From Candidatus Saccharimonadota bacterium (lineage in GTDB: Bacteria; Patescibacteriota; Saccharimonadia; Saccharimonadales; UBA4665): 64,000 nt of DNA. Location of the stretch: contig JARIHC010000006.1 of assembly GCA_029288485.1 (NCBI GenBank), positions 124,001 through 188,000 on the forward strand. Direction: 5' to 3'. Shown here one piece after another: positions 8,169 to 17,095 of the stretch. The translations under genes and the position numbers were made by a program. The notes beneath the pieces are model-generated. The model worked only from the letters and a program-made list of their open reading frames with translations. It made no database searches and was not told the DNA's origin. The first letter of the stretch is position 1; every line of letters starts with the position of its first letter.

Positions 8169-9383
8169 ATGAGTGTTGATGATCAGCTGGCTGTAAAAGT
8201 TGAAAACGTTAGCAAAGTATTTAAACTGCCGCGCGAAAAATCGTCTTCAGTGAAAGATAAGATAATCAGTATTCCCCGGAGAAATAAAGGATACGAAGTC
8301 CAGCGCGCTTTGCACGATATATCCTTTGAAGTTCGCAAAGGAGAGTTCTATGGCATAGTAGGCAAAAACGGGGGCGGCAAAAGCACCCTATTAAAGGTAA
8401 TATCTGGAATTTATGAGCCATCGCACGGTAACGTCCAGGTGAACGGCAAATTAACACCTTTCATTGAATTGGGAGTAGGGTTCAATCCTGAACTTACCGG
8501 AAGAGAAAACATCTTCTTAAACGGCGCCTTGCTGGGCTTCAACCGCAAGGAAATGAGCAAAATGTACAAAGATATCGTAGCTTTCGCCGAGCTAGAGCGC
8601 TTCATGGACCAAAAATTAAAAAATTATTCGTCTGGCATGCAGGTTCGATTAGCGTTCTCTATTGCTATTCGCGCCAAAAGCGACATATTGGTTATGGACG
8701 AAGTGCTGGCTGTTGGCGACGCTGCTTTCCAAAAAAAATGTTTCGAGATTTTTCGCGACCTAAAGAAGCAAGGCCGGACCATAATTTTAGTAACGCATGA
8801 TATGGGGAATGTCGAACGCTTTTGCGACCGTGTGCTGGTCATTAATGAAGGCGAACAGATGGCCGTAACTACACCAGGAGAGGCATCATCCATGTACGCT
8901 CGACTGAACATAAGCGAAGCTCAGCAAGAGTCAACAGATAAAAAGTACCAAGTTAGCAAAAATCGTCTCGGGTCCGGCAAGATAAAAGTGGTGAAAGCAA
9001 AAACGTTTTTACGCGGTAAGCCTGCAAATGTCTTCAATATGGGTGACGACTTTGGTCTTGAGTTGGACTTAAAGCGCTCCGCCGGTTATGAAACAGCCCC
9101 CCTTACATGCGGCCTGGCTTTTTTCAATGAGGACGAAGTGAACGTTATCGGGCCAAATAGCGAGGCCGTTACGCTGCAAGAAGGTGCTACAAAAGTAACC
9201 TTTACTTTGCCAAATCTGACCCTGACTCCCGGAGAGTACGGCATAACCATAGCGCTTTACGACAAAGATGCACCGGAAAATTACTATGACTTACTCGATA
9301 AATGGGTACACTTTTCCGTGGTTACCGACCACATAACTCACGGACTGGTTGAAATAAATGGAACATGGGAGTCCGACAAGTAA
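8169..9383 (+). CDS. wzt: Polysaccharide ABC exporter ATPase with C-terminal cargo-binding-like domain (Wzt/TagH type)
   Basis: The ATP-binding subunit paired with the permease just upstream. Residues about 60-70 hold Walker A VGKNGGGKST, with G in place of the commoner A or S before GKS. The signature is YSSGMQVRLAFS and Walker B is ILVMDEVLAVGD, followed by a switch histidine in LVTHDMG. Residues about 250-404 form a beta-rich extension resembling the Wzt C-terminal domain that recognises the glycan's terminal modification. Such a domain implies a capped or terminally modified polymer. The stop is two bases before the proposed start of the giant glycosyltransferase gene. Confidence 0.92.
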   Translation: MSVDDQLAVKVENVSKVFKLPREKSSSVKDKIISIPRRNKGYEVQRALHDISFEVRKGEFYGIVGKNGGGKSTLLKVISGIYEPSHGNVQVNGKLTPFIELGVGFNPELTGRENIFLNGALLGFNRKEMSKMYKDIVAFAELERFMDQKLKNYSSGMQVRLAFSIAIRAKSDILVMDEVLAVGDAAFQKKCFEIFRDLKKQGRTIILVTHDMGNVERFCDRVLVINEGEQMAVTTPGEASSMYARLNISEAQQESTDKKYQVSKNRLGSGKIKVVKAKTFLRGKPANVFNMGDDFGLELDLKRSAGYETAPLTCGLAFFNEDEVNVIGPNSEAVTLQEGATKVTFTLPNLTLTPGEYGITIALYDKDAPENYYDLLDKWVHFSVVTDHITHGLVEINGTWESDK

Positions 9384-9385
9384 TA

Positions 9386-12300
9386 ATGGAAGAAAAAAGT
9401 AGCAAGCAAAAGATCGAACAAGCCGAGTATCGCAGCAAATTGATTAGCGCCGAACTGGAAGCTATTAAAAGCTCAAAAGCTTACCGGCTATCAAAAGCCG
9501 TTGGGATTATTAAGGCTCAAATTATGTCTGACCCGGTTGGTTTGCCCAAAAAAGCGGCTCGAATTTTATTAAACGACCCAAAAAAACTCCGTCATATATT
9601 CCGAACTGCGAGTAGAGGCGCGTTCATAGCCCAAAGTATTGCCGAACAAACGGCGAAATACCAAGAGTGGATACTGTTGAACGAACCTGACGAAGCCCAA
9701 TTAGAGACTCAGCGCCAAAAAAGCGACACGTTCAAGCAGAGGCCGCTCATCAGCATTATTACGCCGGTTTTCAATCCTCCCGTAGACGTCCTTGAAGAGC
9801 TAATTGAGTCAGTACTTGAACAAACTTATGCTAATTTCGAGCTGTGCCTTGGCGATTTCGGAGACGATAAAGAAGTACAAGCTCTGATTCAAAAATGCGC
9901 CGATATTGATCCCCGTATAAAAAATATGAGGTTCAAGGACAATCGAGGAATTGCCTATAATTCCAATCAGATACTTAAAAAAGTCACTGGTGATTTTATC
10001 GCGTTACTCGACCATGACGATACACTGTCGCCGGACGCATTGTATGAAAACGTCCAGCTTATAAATCAGCAAGAAGTAGATTTCATATATTCAGACAAGG
10101 ATAAAATCGACGAAAAAGGAAATCGCTTCGACCCCTTCTTTAAGCCGAAGCTGTCTCCAGAAACTCTCCTCAATATTAACTATCTGACCCACTTAAACGT
10201 CATGCGAACTAAGCTGGTTAAAGAAGTGGGGGGCTGGGACTCGAACACCGACGGCGCACAAGACTGGGATTTATTTCTTAAGCTCATGGCAAAAACCGGT
10301 AAAGTAGCGCATATACCGAAAGTTCTTTACCACTGGAGAGTGATAGCTACCTCTACAGCCCACTCTATCGAGACCAAGCCGTACGCGCTGGCTGGCCAAC
10401 GCAAAGCGGTAGATAAATATCTCCAAACAGAAAGTATTCCGGCGACGTCTTATCACAAAAAAACTGAACTATTTCTACGGTGGAATGAAGGAGCGGTTGA
10501 CTCCAATCCCATGGTTTTTATAGATTTTAGCAGCATTGCTAACTTACGAAGAACGGTACGACATCTAAAAAGAGTAACTAATAAACCTAGATTTGCCGTC
10601 TTGGTTTCCAGTAAACTAGCTGCAAGTAAACAAAAAATTACTAAAAACTTCTCAGCTGACGTAATTGTCTATGGGGACGATGAACTCGCCGCGCAAATTG
10701 GCGCCTATATTAAGAAGTCGGACATTGCCTCCAAATATAAGACGTCGCTAGTTGTGCATGATAAAGTTAAATTTTCTAAGAAGCACAATTGGTATCAAGA
10801 CCTAAGCGGCTGGCTGTTAATTCAAGACGTTGCTGCCGTAAGCGGAAGGCTTGTCAACAGAAGAGATCTTATAGTTGATAGCGGGGGAGTGATTACACCC
10901 GACTTTCAGTATGCTCCTCTATTCCAAGGCTTCCCGCGTTACTACCAAAGCTATTTAGGGAATGCGGAATGGGTCCGCAACCTGAGCATTTTGTCATCGT
11001 CTTTGTGCGCCACTAGAACCTCACTGCTTGTAGATTTTACATCTGACCCGGCGCGGCCGGCTGACAGCATGGATGCCTATTTTATATGGCTTTCTATGGC
11101 AAAAGCACACCGGCTGGTAATGACGCCTCACGTCACAGCCACAATATCCGGTGATAGGGAAGTTGATCCGCCACGTAAGATTAGTGCCGGCAAACAGATG
11201 TTTAAAAAAGGAAAACTATTCCAAGATCCCTACAGCAATCCAAACATGAGCGTGGATGACCCGCTGAGACTGTTTGATGACGAGCCGCTAGTAGGCTTGA
11301 ACGAACCAGTATCTAATGAGCCGATTGATAAGTACCAGCACGACGCGGTTATTTTAGCAGGCACATTTGATTTAAACATAGCAGAGCTAGAAGAAAACAT
11401 GCGCGTGACGACTTCACAAGAGGAACTTAAAAATCCAAAGTCCGTTGCTTGGTTTTTACCTGCTTTCGATTCTGTCTACGCTGGGCTTATGAACATTTTT
11501 AGCTTTGCCTGCTATATATCCGAAGAGAAGAAGCTAAATACAACCATATATATCCTCAAAAACGAGAAAGATGTATCAACAGAAAGAAAATTGATAGTTG
11601 ATGCTTTCCCTGCATTGAAAAATGCAACGTTTGTATCTACTGCCCCCAATAACGTTAGCCACATCAAGCAGCACGACATAGGGATTGCTACGCAGTGGGC
11701 TACAGCCTTTTTGCTTGCAAAAGCGAACAGGTTTCAACGAAAATGCTACTTTATCCAAGACAATGAAGCTAACTTTTATCCTAAGGGATCTATATCTGCG
11801 CTGGTAGAACTAACTTATAAACTTGGCTTCACCGCTATAGCAAATACTGCGGGCTTGCTCGAACTCTACAAACGAAAATATGGAGGCAGCGGTGTTGTAA
11901 CTAAGTCCCTTGTCAAGTTAGACTCCTACCACCCAAGACAAAACAAGTTTTATGCAACAAAAAAACCATACAAAGTATTTTTCTATGCGCGGCCAAATAT
12001 GCCACGCAACGCCTTCGAGCTCGGAGTGGCGGGTCTTAAGAAGTTAAAACAAGAGTTAGGCGATGACGTAGAAATAATCACCGCCGGAGCCGCATGGGAG
12101 CCTTCCGATTACGAAGTCGAGGGCCTATTCACAAACCTGGGAAAGGTTACCTACGACGCAGTGCCGAAGCTGTATCGCTCTGTGGATGCCGGTCTCATGT
12201 TTATGTTCAGCGGACATCCCGGTGTCACCGCGTCAGAGTTGATGGCTAGCGGTTGTCCTGTAGTTGTGAACGAATACGATGACGTCACTTGGAAAGAGTT

Positions 12301-12502
12301 GTATCAGCACGAAAAGACCTGCCTCGTAAGCTTGCCGACAGCTTCTGAAATTGCTCGCAACGTTCGACGCTGCCTGGAGGAGCCTACATTAAGAAAGAAA
12401 CTGATAAAAGGCGGTCTTGATAAGGCTGCCGACTTCTATAAGGGTTACGAAAAATCGCTCGATGAAGCGTGCAAGGTAATAATTAGCGGGAAGGCAAGCT
12501 AG
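9386..12502 (+). CDS. Large bifunctional glycosyltransferase (GT2 plus GT-B domains)
   Basis: A 1038-residue protein. Residues about 110-360 are a GT2 domain: ISIITPVFNPPVDVLEELIE, then the metal-site region ALLDHDDTLSPDA, and WRVIATSTAHS near its end. Residues about 640-1035 resemble a GT-B glycosyltransferase, with ANTAGLLELYKRKYGG in the N-half and MFSGHPGVTASELMASGCPVVV as the donor-site E-x-x-A-G-type region. The middle is unassigned. The N-terminus carries an SSKAYRLSKAVG element, similar to the SSKSWQATKPLR tail of the neighbouring methyltransferase. I place the start at the ATG at 9386 just after the wzt stop; the ATG at 9365 would force an 19-base overlap. It probably extends or builds the exported glycan. 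Confidence 0.85.
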   Translation: MEEKSSKQKIEQAEYRSKLISAELEAIKSSKAYRLSKAVGIIKAQIMSDPVGLPKKAARILLNDPKKLRHIFRTASRGAFIAQSIAEQTAKYQEWILLNEPDEAQLETQRQKSDTFKQRPLISIITPVFNPPVDVLEELIESVLEQTYANFELCLGDFGDDKEVQALIQKCADIDPRIKNMRFKDNRGIAYNSNQILKKVTGDFIALLDHDDTLSPDALYENVQLINQQEVDFIYSDKDKIDEKGNRFDPFFKPKLSPETLLNINYLTHLNVMRTKLVKEVGGWDSNTDGAQDWDLFLKLMAKTGKVAHIPKVLYHWRVIATSTAHSIETKPYALAGQRKAVDKYLQTESIPATSYHKKTELFLRWNEGAVDSNPMVFIDFSSIANLRRTVRHLKRVTNKPRFAVLVSSKLAASKQKITKNFSADVIVYGDDELAAQIGAYIKKSDIASKYKTSLVVHDKVKFSKKHNWYQDLSGWLLIQDVAAVSGRLVNRRDLIVDSGGVITPDFQYAPLFQGFPRYYQSYLGNAEWVRNLSILSSSLCATRTSLLVDFTSDPARPADSMDAYFIWLSMAKAHRLVMTPHVTATISGDREVDPPRKISAGKQMFKKGKLFQDPYSNPNMSVDDPLRLFDDEPLVGLNEPVSNEPIDKYQHDAVILAGTFDLNIAELEENMRVTTSQEELKNPKSVAWFLPAFDSVYAGLMNIFSFACYISEEKKLNTTIYILKNEKDVSTERKLIVDAFPALKNATFVSTAPNNVSHIKQHDIGIATQWATAFLLAKANRFQRKCYFIQDNEANFYPKGSISALVELTYKLGFTAIANTAGLLELYKRKYGGSGVVTKSLVKLDSYHPRQNKFYATKKPYKVFFYARPNMPRNAFELGVAGLKKLKQELGDDVEIITAGAAWEPSDYEVEGLFTNLGKVTYDAVPKLYRSVDAGLMFMFSGHPGVTASELMASGCPVVVNEYDDVTWKELYQHEKTCLVSLPTASEIARNVRRCLEEPTLRKKLIKGGLDKAADFYKGYEKSLDEACKVIISGKAS

Positions 12503-13478
12503 ATAAATACTTTTTAGCGCGACGTGACGTTTTTATAATTAACCGCAATGGCTTTGTAGCTTGCCATGACTTAGAGCTAAGCACGTTCTTGATCTCGGCT
12601 TCCAACAGATGTATTATCTGTTGCTGATCGTCATATTGAGATTTTAATTCTCGCCACGATGGTGGATGCTTGACTGAGGGAAACGAAGACAGTTGTCGAC
12701 CCAACGCACCCTGGCCGCCAACTTTTTCTAAACTTACAAAAAATTCATACTCACCATTCCTCGTTTCGTAAAAAGAGGCAACCCTGAAGTCGAGAAGCCG
12801 CAGGTTAACGAGTGTTTTCAGTATATTTATGAAAGATGATGGCGTGAAGACATGACAATGGGTGTCTATGTATTCATTTGTGTCGCGGTTTTTCAGGCTG
12901 TAGCTGAGTGCGTCAGATAGTGAGTAGCGGTGCGGCCCAGCCCCTTCAGTGTTATACAGTTGTCCGTTCCAGACTTGCTTAGGGTCTACCTTAAGCCGGT
13001 AGTTAGCCATATAGTCAAATACCATACCTGGCGCTGGTTTTGACCTTTTATCTAAGTAGGCGCCAACGATATCCGCCGGCCGAGAATCATCACGATCGAT
13101 GTCAAAAGTATAGCGCTTGTCGGGAATGGCAAGTGATAGGACACCGCTTGGTTTTAAACAACTAGCCATGTCTTTTAGCCAAGTAACCATGTCCGGCACA
13201 TGCTCTATAACGTGCGAAGCGATAATATAATCGAATTTTCTATTATCAACTGCCTGACGTAAAGTCCTTCCGTGTAACGGAAAGTCCACCTCAACTATTT
13301 GATCGGATGGAACGTTTTCATCGTTCTTATATAGCGCTTTTATTTCCTCGGTAGATACATGGTCAACGTATTGGATGTTGGACTCAGATTTAGCTACTAC
13401 AGGCCAACACAGTGGACCAATCTCAAGTCCCTTACCCATGAGATCAATTTTTTTTAAGAGCTTGGACCTTCTTTTCAC
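12483..13478 (-). CDS. Class I SAM-dependent methyltransferase
   Basis: A 331-residue methyltransferase. The SAM-binding motif I is KGLEIGPLCWPV, an acidic residue after the next strand is in IQYVDHVS, and the post-I region is YIIASHVIEHVPDMVTWL, typical of glycan-linked methyltransferases. The C-terminal 50 residues include a predicted coiled coil (YDDQQQIIHLLEAEIKNVL) and the SSKSWQATKPLRLI tail common in O-antigen and rhamnan enzymes. The start is GTG at 13476-13478 with GGAG eight bases upstream. It converges on the giant glycosyltransferase gene with a 20-base overlap. It could methylate the terminal sugar that a Wzt-type C-domain would recognise; that link is inference. Confidence 0.85.
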   Translation of the reverse strand: MKRRSKLLKKIDLMGKGLEIGPLCWPVVAKSESNIQYVDHVSTEEIKALYKNDENVPSDQIVEVDFPLHGRTLRQAVDNRKFDYIIASHVIEHVPDMVTWLKDMASCLKPSGVLSLAIPDKRYTFDIDRDDSRPADIVGAYLDKRSKPAPGMVFDYMANYRLKVDPKQVWNGQLYNTEGAGPHRYSLSDALSYSLKNRDTNEYIDTHCHVFTPSSFINILKTLVNLRLLDFRVASFYETRNGEYEFFVSLEKVGGQGALGRQLSSFPSVKHPPSWRELKSQYDDQQQIIHLLEAEIKNVLSSKSWQATKPLRLIIKTSRRAKKYLSSLPSR

Positions 13479-13606
13479 GAACCTGTCTCCGAACAGCTTA
13501 AATGTCTTAGCATAATTATGAGTAGTATCAACTTTATCACATACTTATATGCTTCGGGCAAAGCGGCGGGGGAACATCACTTGCTAGAGTTTGGCGTATC
13601 AACGGG

Positions 13607-16387
13607 TTAATTGATGGGAGTGCCTTGAGGTATAAGCGCCATGGTTGTGCCGTATAAATAAGTTATAGGTATATTCGCATAAGGTTGCATAGCAGCCCAG
13701 TTGGTGACCCAGCGACGCTGACCTGAATCCATGTAATACAGTTTGCCAGCGTCATCTTTTATGATTCTAGAAGTCGAGCCGGCGAGGGAGAAAGAATCAA
13801 AAGTAGCATCGTCAACAACTAATATAGGGTTTGAGGCGCTAATGGTGTTGGTAAGTGTAGCTCCGTCGGGGAAGCCGAGCGCCTGCCCAAAATTGAGGAA
13901 CTTGATGCCAGAACCAGTCTTTTGTATCAGTAACGATCCTTGCCGACCATCGTTCGTAATGGTTCCTAGTGTAGTTGGTGTGAGCTTAGCTGGCTGCACG
14001 CCGTGGCTGAGATAACCGTATGAAACTGCTTGTTCGAAGGATAACTGTATTTTTTTGCCTCCGACCATGAGCCATGTTCGGGAATCGCCGCCGTCTGTTG
14101 ACTGGACAAGATAAGAAGCTTCGCTGGCGCTTGGGAAATAATCACTCGGTAAAGTTACAGGACTATGCGAAGCGGGCTGGTAAGCATCCACGAACCTACT
14201 AATTGGTATTTTATTGCCCCCGGACATTATATAAGAAGTTGAGCCGATTTTTATGAAAGCTTGCAAAGTGCTGCCGGACGTTGAATAACGATCCAGGGTC
14301 GAGTCAGATAGCACCGGCGTAGCAGAGTTTACTCCCCATGCGTCATTATAGGTGGGGTCTATAGTGTATTTAACATTATTCATCGCCAGGTAAGCTTGTC
14401 CAGCGCCATCTTTAGCTAGGTAGTTAACGAAAGCACCTTCAGGAATTTTGTTAACTAACTGGCTGGACGTGGACATAATGCTTCCTCCCCATGCGCTTTT
14501 AGCGGCCGATGACATGAGATAGTGCTTGGTGCCTTCATCCATGGTGTAGGTGTATGGAGAGCCTGCGGCATTGATTGTCGTAGTGGCATCGGCTCCGCGG
14601 GTTAGCAGGTCCAAGCTTTGATTGGAGTAAACCGGCGGCGAAGCCCCATGCGCTAGCCATGCCTGGGCCACAGGTGAAGTAGCTATATAGTGTTTAGCGC
14701 CATCGACAACCCAATATTGCGAAGGACTGGCAGTCTGAACAACATATGCAAGATTACCTCTATCGGTTAAGTTGGACAAGAAAGCCGGACTCAAGCCCGA
14801 CAACGGAGTAGAAGCAGCTTTACCCCATAATTGAGCAAGATCCGCTGAACTAATATAGTGTTTGTTGCCTCCTTCAAGCATGAACCATTGGCCGTTTGTA
14901 GAGTTTACGCCAAATACAGTTGCAGCGTTTGTGGGCAAAAAAGCAAGAGTACTTGAGTCGTAGGAGACCGAAGAACTTGACCCATAGTAGGCGTTCTGGA
15001 CATCGCTATTGCTAAAGAATAATTTTCTACCTGAGTCTACAACATACTTAGTAGACCCGGTTGCTGCGTATTGAGTCACGCTACTACCCGTTGCCAAGCT
15101 GCTTAGGTAACTGGTTGACAGCGTTGTTAGTTGGTCAGAGGTATAGCGCCATTCATATAACATGTTTGCATCCGGAATAGGATGTTTTTGTCCCTTATCT
15201 AATAAATATATCTGCCCATTTGGTTGTGATGAATCCTGCGCGAACCGTCCTAGCCAAGTGCCGCTTGGTATCGCTCTGGTAAGCCCTAACGACTGGACAG
15301 CGTCACTCGCATTTAGATTGAGCAGAGATAAGTAATCACTTTGCCTCACCCAGTGAAGTTTTTGATTCTCCACTACAAACAAGTTGCCCCAGTCATCTGA
15401 CAAAAGATGGCCGACCCAACCATGTGTTGGCAAGCTATTGAAATACGTTTGTGAGACTTGTTGCACAGGCAATGTATCAAGCCCCCAGTCGTGCATGATG
15501 TCGTAAGACGGAAGATAATATTTTCCGGCAGACGTTTGTAAGTAAAGAGCATTAGCGCTGGGATCTTGGATGACAGCGTAATAAAGACTACTGTTAGTTG
15601 TTGGACCGAACCAGCTGGTAAAAATGCTGAAGAAGTGCTGGTTGCCAGAAAAATGTGGTGTGTACCAATACAGCGCTGCTGTGGCGCCGTCGTCCATATG
15701 TACGGCTGTACCGTCAATTGTAGTATATCCATCAAAATAGGTTGCTGCCTGGCCGCAGCCACGGCTTAAAGTCCCTTGAGTCATCGGCCCGCCATAACAA
15801 GTTGGCGGGTCATCTGAATTGTTCCAGCCGCCTTTTATGACGGCCCAGCCGGTATTGCCTTCTGATCGCTGCTCACCGAACTTGAATAGCCATGCCGCAT
15901 GGATAACTTGTTTACTAAAACCGCTCATAGTGGCCGGGTTGGTCGGGCAGCTGCCGCTATCCGGGCACCCGTACCCCATAGCGGTGTTAATGTAGGCGCA
16001 ATGATATGAAGCATCTCCGGAAACTACGGATGATTCTTTTTGTAGCGTAGCTAATAAGACCTGAGGATTTATTCCGTAAGCTTGAGCGGCATCGTAAACT
16101 ACCTGGCCGCCTGATACATTACCGCCGTATAAAAAGCCTTGCGAGGGGTTATAGCCTATTGGATCAGGAGAAGAAAAGCCGTTGTGGGTGCTAATACAAC
16201 TGCTCGGGAAGTTGCTGTTCAGCCAGCTATCAATTTGGCTGGCACTCATAGAATTGGCATTGTCAAATATTGAATCGTCAATGATCCTGTTCTGGTTAAA
16301 TGAATCAGCTGACGCATGACTTACAAACGACAATCCAAACGCGACAACCACTATGAGGATTATGCCAAAGTATAATAAACGTTTCAT
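13607..16387 (-). CDS. Secreted repeat protein with N-terminal lysozyme-like region
   Basis: A 926-residue exported protein. Residues 1-28 are a signal peptide (MKRLLYFGIILIVVVAFGL, then SHASA/D). Residues about 30-270 contain YGINPQVLLATLQKESSVV, resembling the helix and catalytic glutamate of lysozyme-like transglycosylases, and several cysteines. From about 275 to the end run roughly nine or ten degenerate units of 60-70 residues built around Y-x(4-5)-G-x-K-H-x-I and a W-G position. These look like a beta-propeller or cell-wall-binding array. The start overlaps the stop of the upstream anchored protein (ATGA). Its likely site is the cell surface, acting on or binding wall glycan; enzymatic activity is uncertain. 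Confidence 0.75.
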   Translation of the reverse strand: MKRLLYFGIILIVVVAFGLSFVSHASADSFNQNRIIDDSIFDNANSMSASQIDSWLNSNFPSSCISTHNGFSSPDPIGYNPSQGFLYGGNVSGGQVVYDAAQAYGINPQVLLATLQKESSVVSGDASYHCAYINTAMGYGCPDSGSCPTNPATMSGFSKQVIHAAWLFKFGEQRSEGNTGWAVIKGGWNNSDDPPTCYGGPMTQGTLSRGCGQAATYFDGYTTIDGTAVHMDDGATAALYWYTPHFSGNQHFFSIFTSWFGPTTNSSLYYAVIQDPSANALYLQTSAGKYYLPSYDIMHDWGLDTLPVQQVSQTYFNSLPTHGWVGHLLSDDWGNLFVVENQKLHWVRQSDYLSLLNLNASDAVQSLGLTRAIPSGTWLGRFAQDSSQPNGQIYLLDKGQKHPIPDANMLYEWRYTSDQLTTLSTSYLSSLATGSSVTQYAATGSTKYVVDSGRKLFFSNSDVQNAYYGSSSSVSYDSSTLAFLPTNAATVFGVNSTNGQWFMLEGGNKHYISSADLAQLWGKAASTPLSGLSPAFLSNLTDRGNLAYVVQTASPSQYWVVDGAKHYIATSPVAQAWLAHGASPPVYSNQSLDLLTRGADATTTINAAGSPYTYTMDEGTKHYLMSSAAKSAWGGSIMSTSSQLVNKIPEGAFVNYLAKDGAGQAYLAMNNVKYTIDPTYNDAWGVNSATPVLSDSTLDRYSTSGSTLQAFIKIGSTSYIMSGGNKIPISRFVDAYQPASHSPVTLPSDYFPSASEASYLVQSTDGGDSRTWLMVGGKKIQLSFEQAVSYGYLSHGVQPAKLTPTTLGTITNDGRQGSLLIQKTGSGIKFLNFGQALGFPDGATLTNTISASNPILVVDDATFDSFSLAGSTSRIIKDDAGKLYYMDSGQRRWVTNWAAMQPYANIPITYLYGTTMALIPQGTPIN

Positions 16388-16956
16388 TGGGCGACCACCA
16401 GATCCATTGTGTCTGAAGCGTCTTTAGTTTGCCCGCTCAAGCTGGCAATTGCCTGAATTTTCCACGATCCTACAGTAAGACCAATGTCTTGGAGTTTCCA
16501 TGTCCAATAGGCTGTACCATTATCATCAGTAGTTTTAGACGGTAGCTCTCTAGTCGCTCCGTCTTTTGTGAAAACAATTTTACAGCTTGCTCCTGGAGTA
16601 GTATTACATACCGAAGAAATAACATTAGGGGCTGGCGAGCTGCTAAGATTCGGGTGATGGTTGCTCACAAAATTACCGAAAGGAACATACACAGTCAAAG
16701 ACGAGGATTGAGGCGAAGAGGCGGTATTGTTATTTGAGCCACTTTGCTTATTACTTGGAGACTTGCCGGAAGACTTTTTCTCTCCTTTGGTGGCAAAAGA
16801 AGAGCTCGAGGCCACAAGAGACTCTTTTTTATGATGAAAGAAGTGGGTTGTGTTGGTGAGCTCTAGCGCTGTGATAGTGCCGGCAACTAACACGACGCAA
16901 ATCAGTGCGACCGCACGCTTATTTAATCTTCTTCGCCTTATTAACTTGAATGCCAT
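16384..16956 (-). CDS. Membrane-anchored protein with Ig-like domain
   Basis: A 190-residue protein with a basic N-terminus (FKLIRRRRLNKRA), a single hydrophobic segment at about residues 15-33, a Ser/Asn/Lys-rich linker to about 85, and a C-terminal beta-rich domain of about 95 residues. That domain has one cysteine pair (SSVCNTTPGASCKIVF) and the DDNGTAYWTWKL pattern of bacterial Ig-like folds such as invasin/intimin-type units. It is the first gene of a two-gene unit with the 926-residue surface protein. A scaffold or adhesin role at the surface is inferred. I do not recognise a named family. Confidence 0.65.
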   Translation of the reverse strand: MAFKLIRRRRLNKRAVALICVVLVAGTITALELTNTTHFFHHKKESLVASSSSFATKGEKKSSGKSPSNKQSGSNNNTASSPQSSSLTVYVPFGNFVSNHHPNLSSSPAPNVISSVCNTTPGASCKIVFTKDGATRELPSKTTDDNGTAYWTWKLQDIGLTVGSWKIQAIASLSGQTKDASDTMDLVVAQ

Positions 16957-17095
16957 GTTTTTATTTTAATAGTTATTGTCATATTTTAACATTAAAAATC
17001 AAACATTAACAGGTTTAGCGAACAAAAAAAGGGTTAAATGAATGCTGTATAATAGCAAAAGTTCTGCCAGCTAAAAGCAAGAAACTTTTTCATTC

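Noticed and set aside
15373-15762. 129-residue minus-strand frame inside the 926-residue gene
   Set aside because: A shifted-frame shadow of the repeat protein with no start signal or family features.
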